Assembly: GCF_024713975.1 (NCBI RefSeq)
Contig: NC_091111.1
Span: 11,419,001-11,483,000 of the forward strand
DNA length: 64,000 nt
Origin: Paralichthys olivaceus
Taxonomy: Eukaryota; Chordata; Actinopteri; Pleuronectiformes; Paralichthyidae
Direction: 5' to 3'
A model generated the notes under the pieces. The model ran no database searches, was not told the DNA's origin, and worked only from the letters and a program-made list of their open reading frames with translations. Positions 35,001 through 46,000 of this stretch are shown one piece after another; position 1 is the first letter of the stretch, and every line of letters begins with the position of its first letter. Made by a program: the position numbers and the translations under genes.

Positions 35001-37050
35001 TATAATAAACTTAGAGTGCAATTGAACGATCACAACTGTCAAATAAGTAATGCAGCTGCAGTAGGGTCAGATTTTGGATTTTCACCCACTCAGTAAAGAG
35101 TATGTCCCCAATTTGCTTTGCGTTGTGCTCCGTCACAGCAGTGTCAATACTGGCTTTGTGGAACAGTCCACTCCTCCACAAGAGCTTGGCGAACTTGGAT
35201 GTTTTCTGGCTGTGATGCATTGTTTCCCACATGCCAATTCAGAGCATCCAACAGAAGTTCAACGGGGGACAGGTCTGGCAAGTATGCAGGCCGAGGCAGG
35301 GCAGAGACGTCTTCTTCATCTAATAGGGCAGTTCAAATCTGTGCCACATGAGGGCCTGCATTGTCATGCTGGAATCTAAATCAGTGGCACGGGTAAATAG
35401 AATCACAAGGGTCTCATCATGGTATCACCAGGCCATGAGGTTGGCTCAGCTCGCTCTCATCATCTATTGCATCTTGTCATTTGGTCCAAGTCATAATTTG
35501 TGGGTGGACCCAGTCTAAGGATTTCCAAGATACTCTTTCAGGACAGATTGTGGCCGTTCTTTGTGTTTTTTTCCATTCAATGCCATTATCTGTACCGCTA
35601 ACTCTTTAGCGTCATGGGGGAGCTGGAGCCAATCCCAGCTGACATTGGTTGAGAGGCTGGGTACAGCCTGGATAGGTCACCAGCATATCATAGGGCCTAT
35701 TCTTTGTTTTCTACCACAGAGATTCAAAGACAAATGTCAATCCATTGTCAAAAACAAAAGGAAACTGAATGCTGTGTTCATAATTTTGCTCAGTGTAGAT
35801 AATTTCTCATGTAGACTCATTGTTCAGTTGTCTTTGTCCTTTTAACTCTGATAAACAAGTTTCCTCTCTTTTCAGCCAACCCCTTTTCCTTGCTTTCTTC
35901 TTGCCAACCCCCCCTCCCCCATCACCCAGTTGTTTAACCATTGCAGTGTTTCTTTATATAATATAGGGCTACATTCCAAAAAGCAAATGGGAGATGGACA
36001 CGTCTGAGGCAAAACTTGGTGGGTATTTCTATTTTTAGTCTTTATTTGATGACTGATTACTCATTGATTCACCACTGTAAAATACGGGCACAGTGCATTT
36101 ATATGCTGGTGATATTGCCCTAATTTCTGATTCTTACAATTGTATTATATGCGATCCACTGATGGACCACTAGGGGAGCTGTTCCATCAGTGAATCAGAC
36201 TTCACCCACACAATATTAACAACCCGAAGCTGTTATATGTTGATTTTAGAATAAAAGATGCTTCAAATTGAACATGCTTGAATAAAGAGCACACCTATAG
36301 AAAGCATGTACCTGAATGTACTGAGGATGAAAAGCTCATCTTCTGCCCATAAGGCCAAAAAGAGCTTCATGCACCTCCTTTGCCATGAAGTATTTTTTTA
36401 CCCCAGTCTACATGTTTATACAAACACGGTAATGATGTCTACAAATCTCAAGCTGGCAAGAGAGGGAAACTGAAGAAGAGACGCTGTTGTCTCTGTAGTA
36501 TTAATGTGGTTGTACTTGGGCAGTTGCCAGACGTTAGAGAACCTGCTTAAACGGATCATTGTGATCATCTAAATTTGGCTTTTTATTGATTATTAAATGT
36601 AAGGATGAGGTTAAAGTTTATACTGGAGGACAGAGGTGACCTGAACGGTAATTTTCCATTTATACAGACAAGTTGGACGGTCTGGGGAGTAGCGGGAAGA
36701 GGAAACGTGAAGGTGAACACACGTCAGACCTGGAAGACTATCTTCAGCTGCCGGACGACTATGCCACACGCATGTCGCAACCGGGAAAGAAACGGGTAAC
36801 TCGACGTGTTGTCCTACGAAGCTGTAGCCTTGTCTTGGAATGTTTTGGACGTTTGTCAGGCAACACATAACACGACACCCTGCTTGTTCTCCTCTTTGTT
36901 AAGGTTCGATGGGCTGATCTTGAAGAGCAGAAGGAAGCAGATCGAAAGCGCGCTATTGGCTTTGTGGTGGGTCAAACGGACTGGGAGAGAATAACGGATG
37001 GGAGCGGCCAGCTGGCACAAAGAGCTCTCAACCGTACCAAATATTTCTAA
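20047..37050 (+). CDS. ylpm1: YLP motif-containing protein 1 (ZAP3), complete, 20 coding exons
   Basis: Nuclear protein of the YLPM1/ZAP3 family, known to bind protein phosphatase 1 and linked to transcript processing and telomerase regulation. Joined exons: 20047-20637, 21222-21443, 22863-23051, 23247-23761, 24238-27009, 27244-27367, 27597-27741, 27835-27924, 28019-28199, 28409-28599, 28771-28925, 29014-29076, 29209-29328, 29457-29633, 29717-29800, 29905-29988, 30078-30152, 35967-36018, 36668-36795, 36904-37050. All junctions are GT-AG and phases close to a 2034-aa frame, near the human length (~2.1k). The N-terminus is Gly/Gln/Pro-rich. Exons 3-4 encode a Gln/Trp-rich helical region (EHQWKQWQEQMNATNAHLQ) conserved in the family. 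Exon 5 is 2.8 kb with two tandem arrays and RGG/acidic stretches. Exons 12-20 encode the P-loop domain and PP1 site. The 5.8-kb intron 17 is unusually long. Confidence 0.95.
24238..24586 (+). repeat. ylpm1: coding 39-bp tandem array in ylpm1 exon 5
   Basis: Nine consecutive 13-residue units of pattern RFDQPxQRFDGPP (residues about 506-622); the first R codon is split across the exon 4/5 junction (CG + A). Units differ at a few positions (for example DPPQQ, EQPRQ, GTP, GFNGPP) and then decay into RFGQQPRFEQPP. The array stays in frame, so copy changes would alter protein length by 13 residues. The many minus-strand open frames over it are shadows. Confidence 0.95.
25496..25852 (+). repeat. ylpm1: coding 21-bp tandem array (GGPPMGR) in ylpm1 exon 5
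   Basis: Seventeen 7-residue units, GGPPMGR or variants GRPPMMR, GGPPMMR, GGPPMVR and GGPHMGR (residues about 926-1044). The first half is mainly the MM/MV type and the second half almost pure MGR type, suggesting a recent local expansion. The product is an Arg/Gly/Pro/Met-rich, RGG-like low-complexity tract of the kind found in RNA-binding proteins. Confidence 0.95.
28293..28316 (+). other. ylpm1: possible 24-nt cassette microexon of ylpm1
   Basis: A 24-nt segment between exons 9 and 10 is preceded by a pyrimidine-rich tract ending TTCAAG and followed by GTACTA. Spliced in, it keeps the phase-2 frame and would add eight residues (junction reads R/S-THSMVDER). Spliced out, exon 9 joins exon 10 in frame as well. 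I left it out of the main model because the flanking splice model is complete without it. Confidence 0.35.
35020..35480 (-). mobile_element. decayed Tc1/mariner-type transposase fragment
   Basis: Read on the minus strand, the sequence gives HDNAGPHVAQ, then PAYLPDLSPVELLLDAL, then LVEEW further along. This matches the order of the DDE-transposase signatures DNARPH and SPDLNPIEHLWD in Tc1/mariner elements. Stop codons interrupt the frame (for example straight after HVAQI), so it is a dead relic. I could not find terminal inverted repeats. It sits inside ylpm1 intron 17, antisense to the gene. Confidence 0.7.
35560..35730. repeat. teleost dispersed repeat fragment
   Basis: The segment GCCATTATCTGTACCGCTAA, then GAGCTGGAGCCAATCCCAGCTGACATTGG, then GGTACAGCCTGGATAGGTCACCAG resembles a repeat that is very common in fish genomes. 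It immediately follows the transposase relic and may be part of the same composite insertion. Confidence 0.6.
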
Positions 37051-37985
37051 GAAGATAATCTTATCCCCTTTTTTTTCCTCTATTGAAAGGTAGGTTTGTT
37101 TCTCTTTTGTAAAATATTAGGATCACTGTAATGTTACTGTAAAAAGTAAAAGATTGTGTACCAGTAGTACAATTTGAAATATTTTCATATTACCGTATTT
37201 GAAAAGATGTAGGAGGACATGTTTGAGACCTTTTCTTATGACACGCCCTCTGTTAAGAATATAAGATGATCAGTTTAAACAGTGACTTTAAAAGTGAGTG
37301 CGAAGTTTTAGTTCAGATCCATATGATTAACAGCATTTTGCAAAATACTTGGTTAATCGCCACTTGTGATTGTTCAGCAAGCCATTTCCTCTAAAGTCAT
37401 ATCTTAATATTTCCAAGCTTAAATGAAGAAAATGGTAAATAAAATGCAAATGACTTGACAAAGTTTGAATTGGAGCATTGATTTTTACTAACGTAACACT
37501 TTCTGTATGTGCCAGTCTTTTACACTGTGGGGTTAATAGATTTTGTCAGAATATACCTGAATCTACAAGAAGTTAATTGATAGAGGAAAATGTCTAAAAT
37601 CATCACAGAAAGTAGATTCATTTCATTTTATTGATACCTCACACAAATCTTCCAAATCATCAATGATTTCTTTTTCTTTCTGCAGGTGCTCAGAATGTGA
37701 AATGTGTCGCTGATGCTCACATGGGTGAAACACGAGACTCATCGAGGTCATCTGTAGATATCAGATTCTTAGTTATTCATGGAGAAGGCTACAGTTTCCT
37801 GCTTATTTTTAAAAGACACTCTTGACTATTCAAAAATGAACTTGTAGTTAATGATTCTGTGCTACTTCTGGTCATCCTGTATCAATTCATGTTCTTTGCT
37901 GTTTTATACTGGTCATGTTTTATTTACTGTATTGTCGCACTGGTTCCTGGTCCGTGCATACTTGGAAAAAAGACAATAAACATTT
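37051..37985 (+). other. ylpm1: ylpm1 3' UTR with probable intron and poly(A) signal
   Basis: Non-coding sequence after the stop, ending at an AATAAA hexamer at 37975-37980 followed by CATTTCAAAAAATC. A donor-like AAAG/GTAGGT at 37089/37090 and a strong acceptor TTTCTTTCTGCAG ending at 37685 suggest a spliced 3' UTR intron beginning 39 nt after the stop codon. Confidence 0.6.
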
Positions 37986-39934
37986 CAAAAAATCAATAAC
38001 TTGGAGGGTTTTCCTGGAGGATGTCCTGTGTGCTTTGTCAACAATAAGAACTACAAGGGTTTATTCTAATAACAGTAACGGAACAGATTATTAGGGCTTA
38101 AACCTAAAGTCTATCAATCTGTTGTCACTTTGTGTTTTTATATGCTGTAATCAGGTTTACTCACTGTGAATACGATAATAAATGGCAACATGACGCACTT
38201 CAGTTGTTGTATGTGCATGTAAAATATCCAGTCATGCCTTATTTTGACTTTAAAAATTCACGGGACAATTTCTCACGAGATACAATTACACAAATTGCTG
38301 TGTGAACATGCTGATTGTTGCATCCCTACAGTTTTACACCTCTGTAGGTTGCCTGCTGGAACCATAATGGTGTTTTTTGCAATTTTCTCTGTGTCTACCT
38401 TAAATTTCAGGAGTAGTAGTTTTCAGTAGATGATAAACTATACAGAATGGCAAATTCATCTAAGAAGACTAAAAACTGAATTCAATTTGTGCTTGTTGCA
38501 GTATTTTCTATGGCTCAGATTGTTGTTTGAATGGATTTGCGTGTGTCAGAATTCAGTGTGTGTTATAAAAATACATGATATCAGAACGACCTCACTCCTT
38601 TGTTTAAAAGTATAATGTTAAAATACATTTGGGAATTATATTACATTTAAAAAGTCCAGATGCTGCATATTCCCACAACGAATGGTCGTTCTGGATACAT
38701 GGTGTTTTAAGTTTGCCAAATATGTTTAAGTTTACCAAATCTATGTCTTGGAAAACGATTTGGGGATTAAGTGGTTAAAGCTTGGTTTCTTCAATGGCAA
38801 GTCAGAGCTAATTTTAGCAAACTGTTTTCATTTTTTAGGTCCATTTTTAAATTTTGAGATTTTAAAAGTTTGGAATATAAAAAATGTTGCACCATATTGA
38901 GCTGGTCATTCATCTTTTTGGCCATAATTAACCACAATAATAATATGAGAAAGCACAGTGCCAATTATTTCATTTTGTTTTCATTTACAAGAATGGAAAA
39001 ACTGCCTCACAATTTAGTTCCATATTTAATTAAGCTTAAAAATGCCCAATGCATCTATTCATTATTTACAAGTTTAACAGATCTGAATACTTATGACTGA
39101 TAAATATTATATATTGAGTGGATCATTATGGTGATCAAACACATTTTCTCATTTTATATTTGATTGTCTTGCTGCTGTTAAGTGTTTTTGAGGAACTGTT
39201 CAATACAAATGCCTTTGAGCACATAACACATACACATTAAGTATCTTAAGATTAAAAATCTTAATACATAATACAAGTGTCAATATTTTCTTCAATAAAT
39301 TTTACATCCACAAAGTACTTGAGAATCCAGAATTTCCTACATATCAGAAATTTTGATATGGAGAAACATTGAAGACAAAGCAAGGATCCGTTACCAGTGA
39401 AAACATGGTGCTGATGATGAAGACGATGGTTGATATTCTATGGTCCGCCAACCATGAGATGTTTGGGACGTGGATGAATGGAGTCGTGTGGTGAGTAGAG
39501 AAAAGAGAAAAAACATTTATATTCTCACAGTTCATAAGAGCTGGGTGAGATATAAATTAATGATTCATCACTTTTAGATTCATGTAACTTCCATGTTAAA
39601 TACCCTGTACATACACAGAATGACAATATTGAGCTCTGCTGAATATTAAATATATTTTTTCTGATGTGGTGTGGACCTTATTCTGTTCTTATTAAAGACA
39701 AATACGTCTCAAAAACTTGCACATTGTGATGAAACCGTTTTACATCTTACAAAATATGTAGTATTGCTATACAATATGTCTGATATAGCAAAGTACATAT
39801 GACGTCGAACCACCTCATGATCCAACTGCCGACCATGGATACAAGAAATGCAGCCATTGGTCTGCAACATGTATCAAACTCATAATGGGTTGGCATGTAC
39901 CTACCAATAACCCGCCCCCTTTACAATATGTTCT
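37986..39934. other. ylpm1-prox2 convergent spacer, no gene seen
   Basis: The two genes converge here. The AT-rich sequence has only short low-complexity open frames. No tRNA, structured RNA or mobile element is evident. Confidence 0.6.
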
Positions 39935-39940
39935 TTTATT
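39935..39940 (-). terminator. prox2: candidate prox2 polyadenylation signal
   Basis: AATAAA on the minus strand, about 70 nt past the prox2 stop codon. It is the first hexamer downstream. A longer 3' UTR using a later signal is possible. Confidence 0.4.
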
Positions 39941-40010
39941 CAATAAAAACAAAAGCAAACTAAATAGTTTGATGATCAAAGCATGAGTCAGTCCAAGTTC
40001 TTGTTGGCTT

Positions 40011-43000
40011 TTATCCAGACTGATGACTTTTGAATTCAGTCGGTACATCACTGTCCAGTTTACAGATCACCTTGTAGATTGCTTTCTTCCACGACGAATC
40101 ACGATCTTTGCCCATTGAAATGGAAATGTAGAATTCTCTTAGTGTGGTCTCAGCAACTTCAAGGAATCTGTCAGGGACCTGTGAATCCACAGGAGAAGAT
40201 GTATTTTAAAAAATCCTCAAACCTTACACACATACTGTTCATAATCGTAGTCTGTTTTTGTATTTTGTCAAGTGTTTTTGTGATTTGCATTATGTTTTAG
40301 AAAGTTAGAATCATATCTGTCCAATTAAGGTAAGTAATAAGATTATAATTGAGGATGAACAGCCAAACAGTCAGTAGAATCAATAACATGATACATTAAC
40401 TGAAGTACAGAAAACTGCCTTGACCTTACTTACCTTGCCTTACTAATACTAAAGCCTATATTAGCTGGTTACATATTTATATTTACTGTTTATCATTGTA
40501 AATAATTTAGGCAGACTCTGTTCTTTTAAAGTTTATTTTATTTCTTACTAGAAAATGCTCCAATTGGTAGCCCAAATAAAGTTCATTCAAATTAAAATGA
40601 AAAAGTTCCATTGAAAACAGTCGCTAACTTAAAAACTTGGTCCGTGGTGGCCTCAACGTGATGTAAATGAATAAGTCATTCTAAAGTAGAACGTTTTATT
40701 TTGGGCTGTTTGAGATGGAAGTTGGGTTTTGTGAGGGAAAAGGTCAAATATGTAGCTTGTGGTCAAAACTGGTCTGAGAGTGGAGCACCAACAGCCAATC
40801 TGGAGCTTTGACGACCAAAGACCAGCTGGAAAATAATCCAATCAGAACACAACATTGACGAATCAATACATTAATTGGTGCTACATGTCGTAGCAAGAAA
40901 AAATACAACATCTTAACTGCCAACAGCCTGACGCACATAAATTTGATATCGATATTCATCATCCTCAGAGGTTGATTTGCAAAGTTTTTATTGATTTTTG
41001 TCAGCAGGGATTGGAATCGAGAACCAATTCCAAACTGTGCAAACCACTGGAGTCAAAAGCTTGTGAGCTTATCAATTCCTTTTATTGATGTTGGCATGTT
41101 TCTCTGACAGTTGTCCATTGGGAGAAAATGATGTGAAAACTATCTATTCTGCTGGAAAAAGAGTGAAAATGGTCCAATGCAGGATTGATTTCACCAAAAA
41201 AAGCAAACAGTGCTTATCGTTATCTCTGTAAAATTGTCATTTCAAATAAATGTGAAACACCAGTAATAGACTGAAACATGTTCCTAAATAACATAGGTTG
41301 AAATTCCATTGGGATGTTTTTGATTCTCAACAGACAAGTGCCACAGCTTCCCAACTGAGCTGCACCTCTGTTACTAAGGAAACGTGTTTTAATAAAATGA
41401 ACAGGCTTTGATAACAGAGCTTTTGCACACAAACGTGCCTTTTTCTGACTGTTTCTACAGTGAATTCAGACTTGGAGAAAATAAAACTTGCTGATGTTGA
41501 AAACCTACAGGTATATCCGTCCTGTGCAGAAAACTGAACAGGAGTCGTTGAGAGAAATGATAAAGAATTAGACCAATTAGCAGAATCAATAACGCCACTG
41601 GAATCAATAAAGCAATTCCCCATCTCTTTTCTGTACAGCTTATCATCACCACCACTTGGTCAAAATGTTAAATTCATGCTCCCAAGAGAATGAACCCCTT
41701 CTCCTTTCTTTTCTTTCTATGTGCTCCAAACCAACATTTCTGGTATCTCGGGCCCCACCTTTTTCACTTCAATTTCATTGATGACACGTTGGCCATTAAT
41801 GAGTGTAGAGGCTGAATTATCACCAGACTTTTTAAATTCCACTAACAGCCGACCATATCCTCAGTATACCAGTGTGACCTTTGAGATAAAGTTGCCTTAG
41901 TGGCTGTGCAATGACTATTTACCCTTTTTATGTTTGCATGTTGCTTTGTTCCCAGTACAACCATGGCTAAACTGAATAAGAACTATACAATACACAATGG
42001 TAGTTTGTCATGAAGAGATTACTAAACACACAAAAAAGGAGAAAGAAACAGTTTTCACTGCGGTGATAGTCAGGAATACTGAGGAAGAAATTCTTACAGA
42101 AATCTCAACCTCTTTCTTTGTCATACTCACAGATCTCACCCCCCACCCCCTCCCATCTTCTCTCTGCCCTTTATTCCTGCTGCTCTGCTGTTTCTGTCTC
42201 TGGTCTGTTGACCAGATGAGGGCTCAGTGACTCTAAAAACCTATACCTAGCTGCCACATTTACAGCCAAATCACAAATCACATGATAATGAACCCTTCTA
42301 CAAGGTATCTGCAAGTCTTTATATATCTTGTCAGGCACTGAATTCAGTTTCGTCCTAAAAAGGAAGTTATCAAAACACATATGACTTATATTTAATGAAC
42401 AGTTTACTGATCTTAAACATTTTCTCTTTTCTTTCATGGGCACCAGCATTATTTTATTTATCTCATGTCCATGTCTGGAGATATTAAAGAAGTTAAAAAG
42501 TCATTAATGTGGGATTTCAATCAGAATGGATTGAACGATCAGGAGGTTGTTCAGCCTCAGACCAAACTCAGAAGCTCTGACTCATTATGGACGAATGTCA
42601 ATGTTAGTAAAAACTTGCATGAACTTAAATTAATTCATTACTTTTTATTGGTTCATTAATCCGGGTCGTGTTTAATTAACACAACATTAATTGCATCATT
42701 ACATATTACTGCATATGCGTCGGGGAACCACTGAAAAAAAGATATGCAATACTTAACATTTTGCAGCTATCTCGTCCATATACAGTAGGATAATAAAATA
42801 GGTATTCACTTGAATTATATATTTTTTAATGAATAGGAAAATGTACAGTATATTAAAAACCAGAACACTTAGAGCTCAGTTAAAAACTAATCCTTCCTTC
42901 AGGGGATTGATTTTTAATTGATAACTAAAATAAATTTCTGTGTGTGTGTGTGTGTATTATATATATATATATGTGTGTGTGTGCGTGTGTCATGAAAAAG

Positions 43001-46000
43001 ATTTATTGTTGCGGGGACACTCCCTGACTTGAATGAAAATAGAAGAAAACCTCATTCTTATTTCAATTAACTTTGAACAGATCATTTGCATTAGATTGTA
43101 GAGGTGCAACTAATTAAGTGGTTAACATGAACATTTAAATAACACGGACACAATCATTTACACGTGTGTGTTCTTCAGCTCCATGTCATTAGCTTTAGAT
43201 AAACACTAATGTCAGATTAGGTTTTTATCTGCTCAGTGAAGCAAAGAAATTAACTTGACTTCATGAAATTATAAAAATTAAGCCATCAAATTGATTTTCT
43301 TTCCAATTTAATTAAGCCACTGTTAGAAACACTAGCGTTCTAATTAGAGGCGTGTGCCACCCCCACTCCTCACATTTCAGTCTCTACCATCAACTATAAT
43401 GAAGCAGGATACCCCAAACTAAATGCATATCAACTTTTTATTTGTGATTCTTTTTTTTTCTCAAATATTTTGTGTGTATATTTTGAAGTTATGTTGAGTA
43501 CTCTGAGTTAACGTCATCTTATAATGGATGAAATGTATCCACCTAGCACAAATTAATTTCCATGGTTTTTAAATGGATTTATCTGTTCATGTTAAAACGT
43601 CTAAATGAAAATCTATAGCAGACGTGTTTACACATGGGGGGGGGGTGTATCATGTATTAAATCAATATCTAAATCCACATTGCTTTATTTGAAAAATATA
43701 TACCAATTACAAATAAGGAGATGATTAGAAAATGTAAATACTGTAAGACTCCTGAGGAATAGAAAACACATCTATCAAAAGTAAATTGTTTTGAACTGTA
43801 CACAATGAAACATTAAAATCATTAAGTGATAAATGATTATTTTGCTTTACTATAATAAAATATACCTCATTGAATGCTCTTAAACCAAAAAAATGTATAT
43901 CAATAAAAAAAACTGAGTGACAGTAAAGGACCACTGCTCTTCCACAGAATGTTAAAGTTGTACACGACACAAATATACTTTTAGGAGGATGATATGAAAA
44001 CTTGTACATTCAGAACAATAACAATCACTGTTCAGTTTCGGGTTTAGCTCACCTGGAATTCATTGGCTTTGTTGTAGTGCACGTTCAGAGCCCTGAAGAG
44101 TTCTGATTCTCTCCCCACAGTCAGAGCCCTCACGTCGGCCACTCCGTCCACGAGGGCGTGGCGGGCGAACTTTTCTATCTGGATGTAGTAGAACTCCCTG
44201 AAGTTGCTGAACCACTTGATGAGCTGAGAGCTGATGCAGCGCGTGAACTGAGGACCAAACAGGAAACAGGTATGTGAGCCCATGAAATATGAGAATGATT
44301 CAAATCACATCACTGTTTTGTGATTTGATAAATACTGTAATTGCAAAACGGCATGTTAAGCAAATAAAACAATATTACTAGGTCTTCTTTTCACAGGAAT
44401 TAAATAATGTTGATAATTGCTTGATTTTAATGCTGTGATTTGAAATAAAATGTATAAATGAAGAAGTTGTGTCTTGATTGTTTATTCTGAAGCAACAAAT
44501 GCATTTAGAAAACATAAGACTGGTTGAAAATTGCTTTCACAATAAAGAGCATAGATTGTTTGAATTTTTTCGAACTTTTTCAACATACAGGAAAATGTAT
44601 TAAATCCGTGCTTTTCAGTAAAGTTGATTTGTGTTTTGTTTGTTTAGTCTATTGCTAAAGTCTTTTTTTCACCTGCACATCATGGAAACACATCTTCAGC
44701 ACCAGCGAGCTTGGGTAGCGTGTGTAAAAGAACATCAGCTTTGCTTTCTTCAGATGTTTTGTCGTCAGACCCTCCTGATATGTGTTAAGGGTGAAACAGA
44801 CAAACATGCATCCTATACACATAATGAAACAGTCTGATTTCTTTCTGCATTAATGAGCCAGCAAACATTTTTTCTGCAAGAAACCAATAGAAATCAGGAC
44901 AGAAGGAGTCGCTGCAATTTTCCTCAAAGTTCACACCATCAAAGGGAGAAGTTATCGGATTCTGTAAGGTGCAAAGTTGCTGTGTTCTTCAAAAAGAGGG
45001 GAAATTGGTTTGATGAACAGACTTGGTTTATACCACATACCTGGGTTCATGAAAAGGTTTGTTATTTGAACCTCAAAAAGGCAGAAGAATTATTGCTTGT
45101 ATCTAAAGTCACCTGAACTTTCTGTCACTGCTCAAAACTGTATTTTAAAAGATGAAATATTAGACATAATTATTTGGATCTTGTTAAAAGGATACATTCA
45201 GCATGTACAGGTTATTCTTCACCAGACTGTCAGACTCCATCTTGACCTGAGGAAAGCACAGGTTTTCTAAATGTGTTGGATCCACAGACACACTGCAAGT
45301 CTGTGAGCTTCTCGCCGATCTGGAGTTGACCTTCGATCTCACTTTGACCGAAGTCCAACGTGCGTCGAACATCTCAAACTTTCCTTGGCCGACATCAGAG
45401 CATCCGCCTTGCAGCCAGCTGAGTGCAGTGTTGTGATCCTTCTGTGATGGAGTCAGAGCGGAGTCATGGCTGAAGGGCACCACAGGTTTTGGACGATGGT
45501 GAGCTCCTGGTCTGGGCTGGAGTTTGTCGGGTGTTTCCAGTCGAGGCTTTTGCACAACCAGGGACAGAGCTTCGGTTTGGACATCTGGAACTTGCACCTT
45601 TGTGTTGCCAAAACATGAAAGTCCTGTTTTCTTATCTTCACACGCTGATGACAGAAGAGACACATCTGTCTCTACACCCTCGTGGGTTGGTGATGTCTGT
45701 AGAGGGGGCATACTTTTAAAAACAGAGTCAACACTCTTACTGACGGCTCTGGACAGCTCATACTTTAAGACATCTGCTATTTGCTTGATTCTTTCAGGTT
45801 TGGTTTGGAAGTAGCTCATCAGCTTCACCTTCTTATAGCCTTTATGTTCTTGACTTGAGCTGCTCTCAAACTCATTGCATGAATCTGTAAATGCATCCCT
45901 TGGGGATGTGTCAGGAGAGTTGCTCCTGGTCCGGGACTTTTCCTCACTGTTTTCTGTGGTTTCAGTTACTTCATCTATTTGGTAGAACTTTGTTCTGAGC

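Larger units (their letters stand above)
30153..35966 (+). other. ylpm1: ylpm1 intron 17 (5.8 kb)
   Basis: Long AT-rich intron with donor GTAGGA and a rather weak acceptor TATAATATAG. A much stronger pyrimidine tract and CAG lies upstream at about 35870-35875, but using it would shift the frame (91 nt), so the weak acceptor is the one that keeps GYIPKSKWEM. It contains two repeat remnants listed separately. From 30.3 to 34.9 kb I see no exon, RNA gene or intact mobile element. Confidence 0.8.
29014..37050 (+). other. ylpm1: ylpm1 C-terminal P-loop kinase-like domain and PP1-docking motif
   Basis: Exon 12 encodes a Walker A motif GLPGSGKS (Lys near residue 1738), followed by the hydrophobic strand and acidic LVLDDYF in exon 13, then FKKTLDDGFFPFIILDTVNDR and HFDQFWSAAKTKGFEVYL. 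This is the nucleoside/polynucleotide-kinase-like P-loop region conserved in YLPM1. The last junction (36795/36904) reconstitutes KKRVRWADLEE, in which RVRW (about 1986-1989) matches the RVxF PP1-binding motif. The protein ends ALNRTKYF. Catalytic activity is not shown by the sequence alone. Confidence 0.88.
40179..44052 (-). other. prox2: prox2 intron 3
   Basis: A 3.9-kb intron inside the homeo-prospero coding region, with donor GTGAGC and acceptor GGATTCACAG. It contains a mixed (TG)n/(AT)n/(TG)n microsatellite at about 42939-42990, a possible fish repeat fragment at 41000-41110, a G-run at about 43637-43646, and a candidate regulatory block at 43080-43400. No other exon is supported. Confidence 0.8.
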
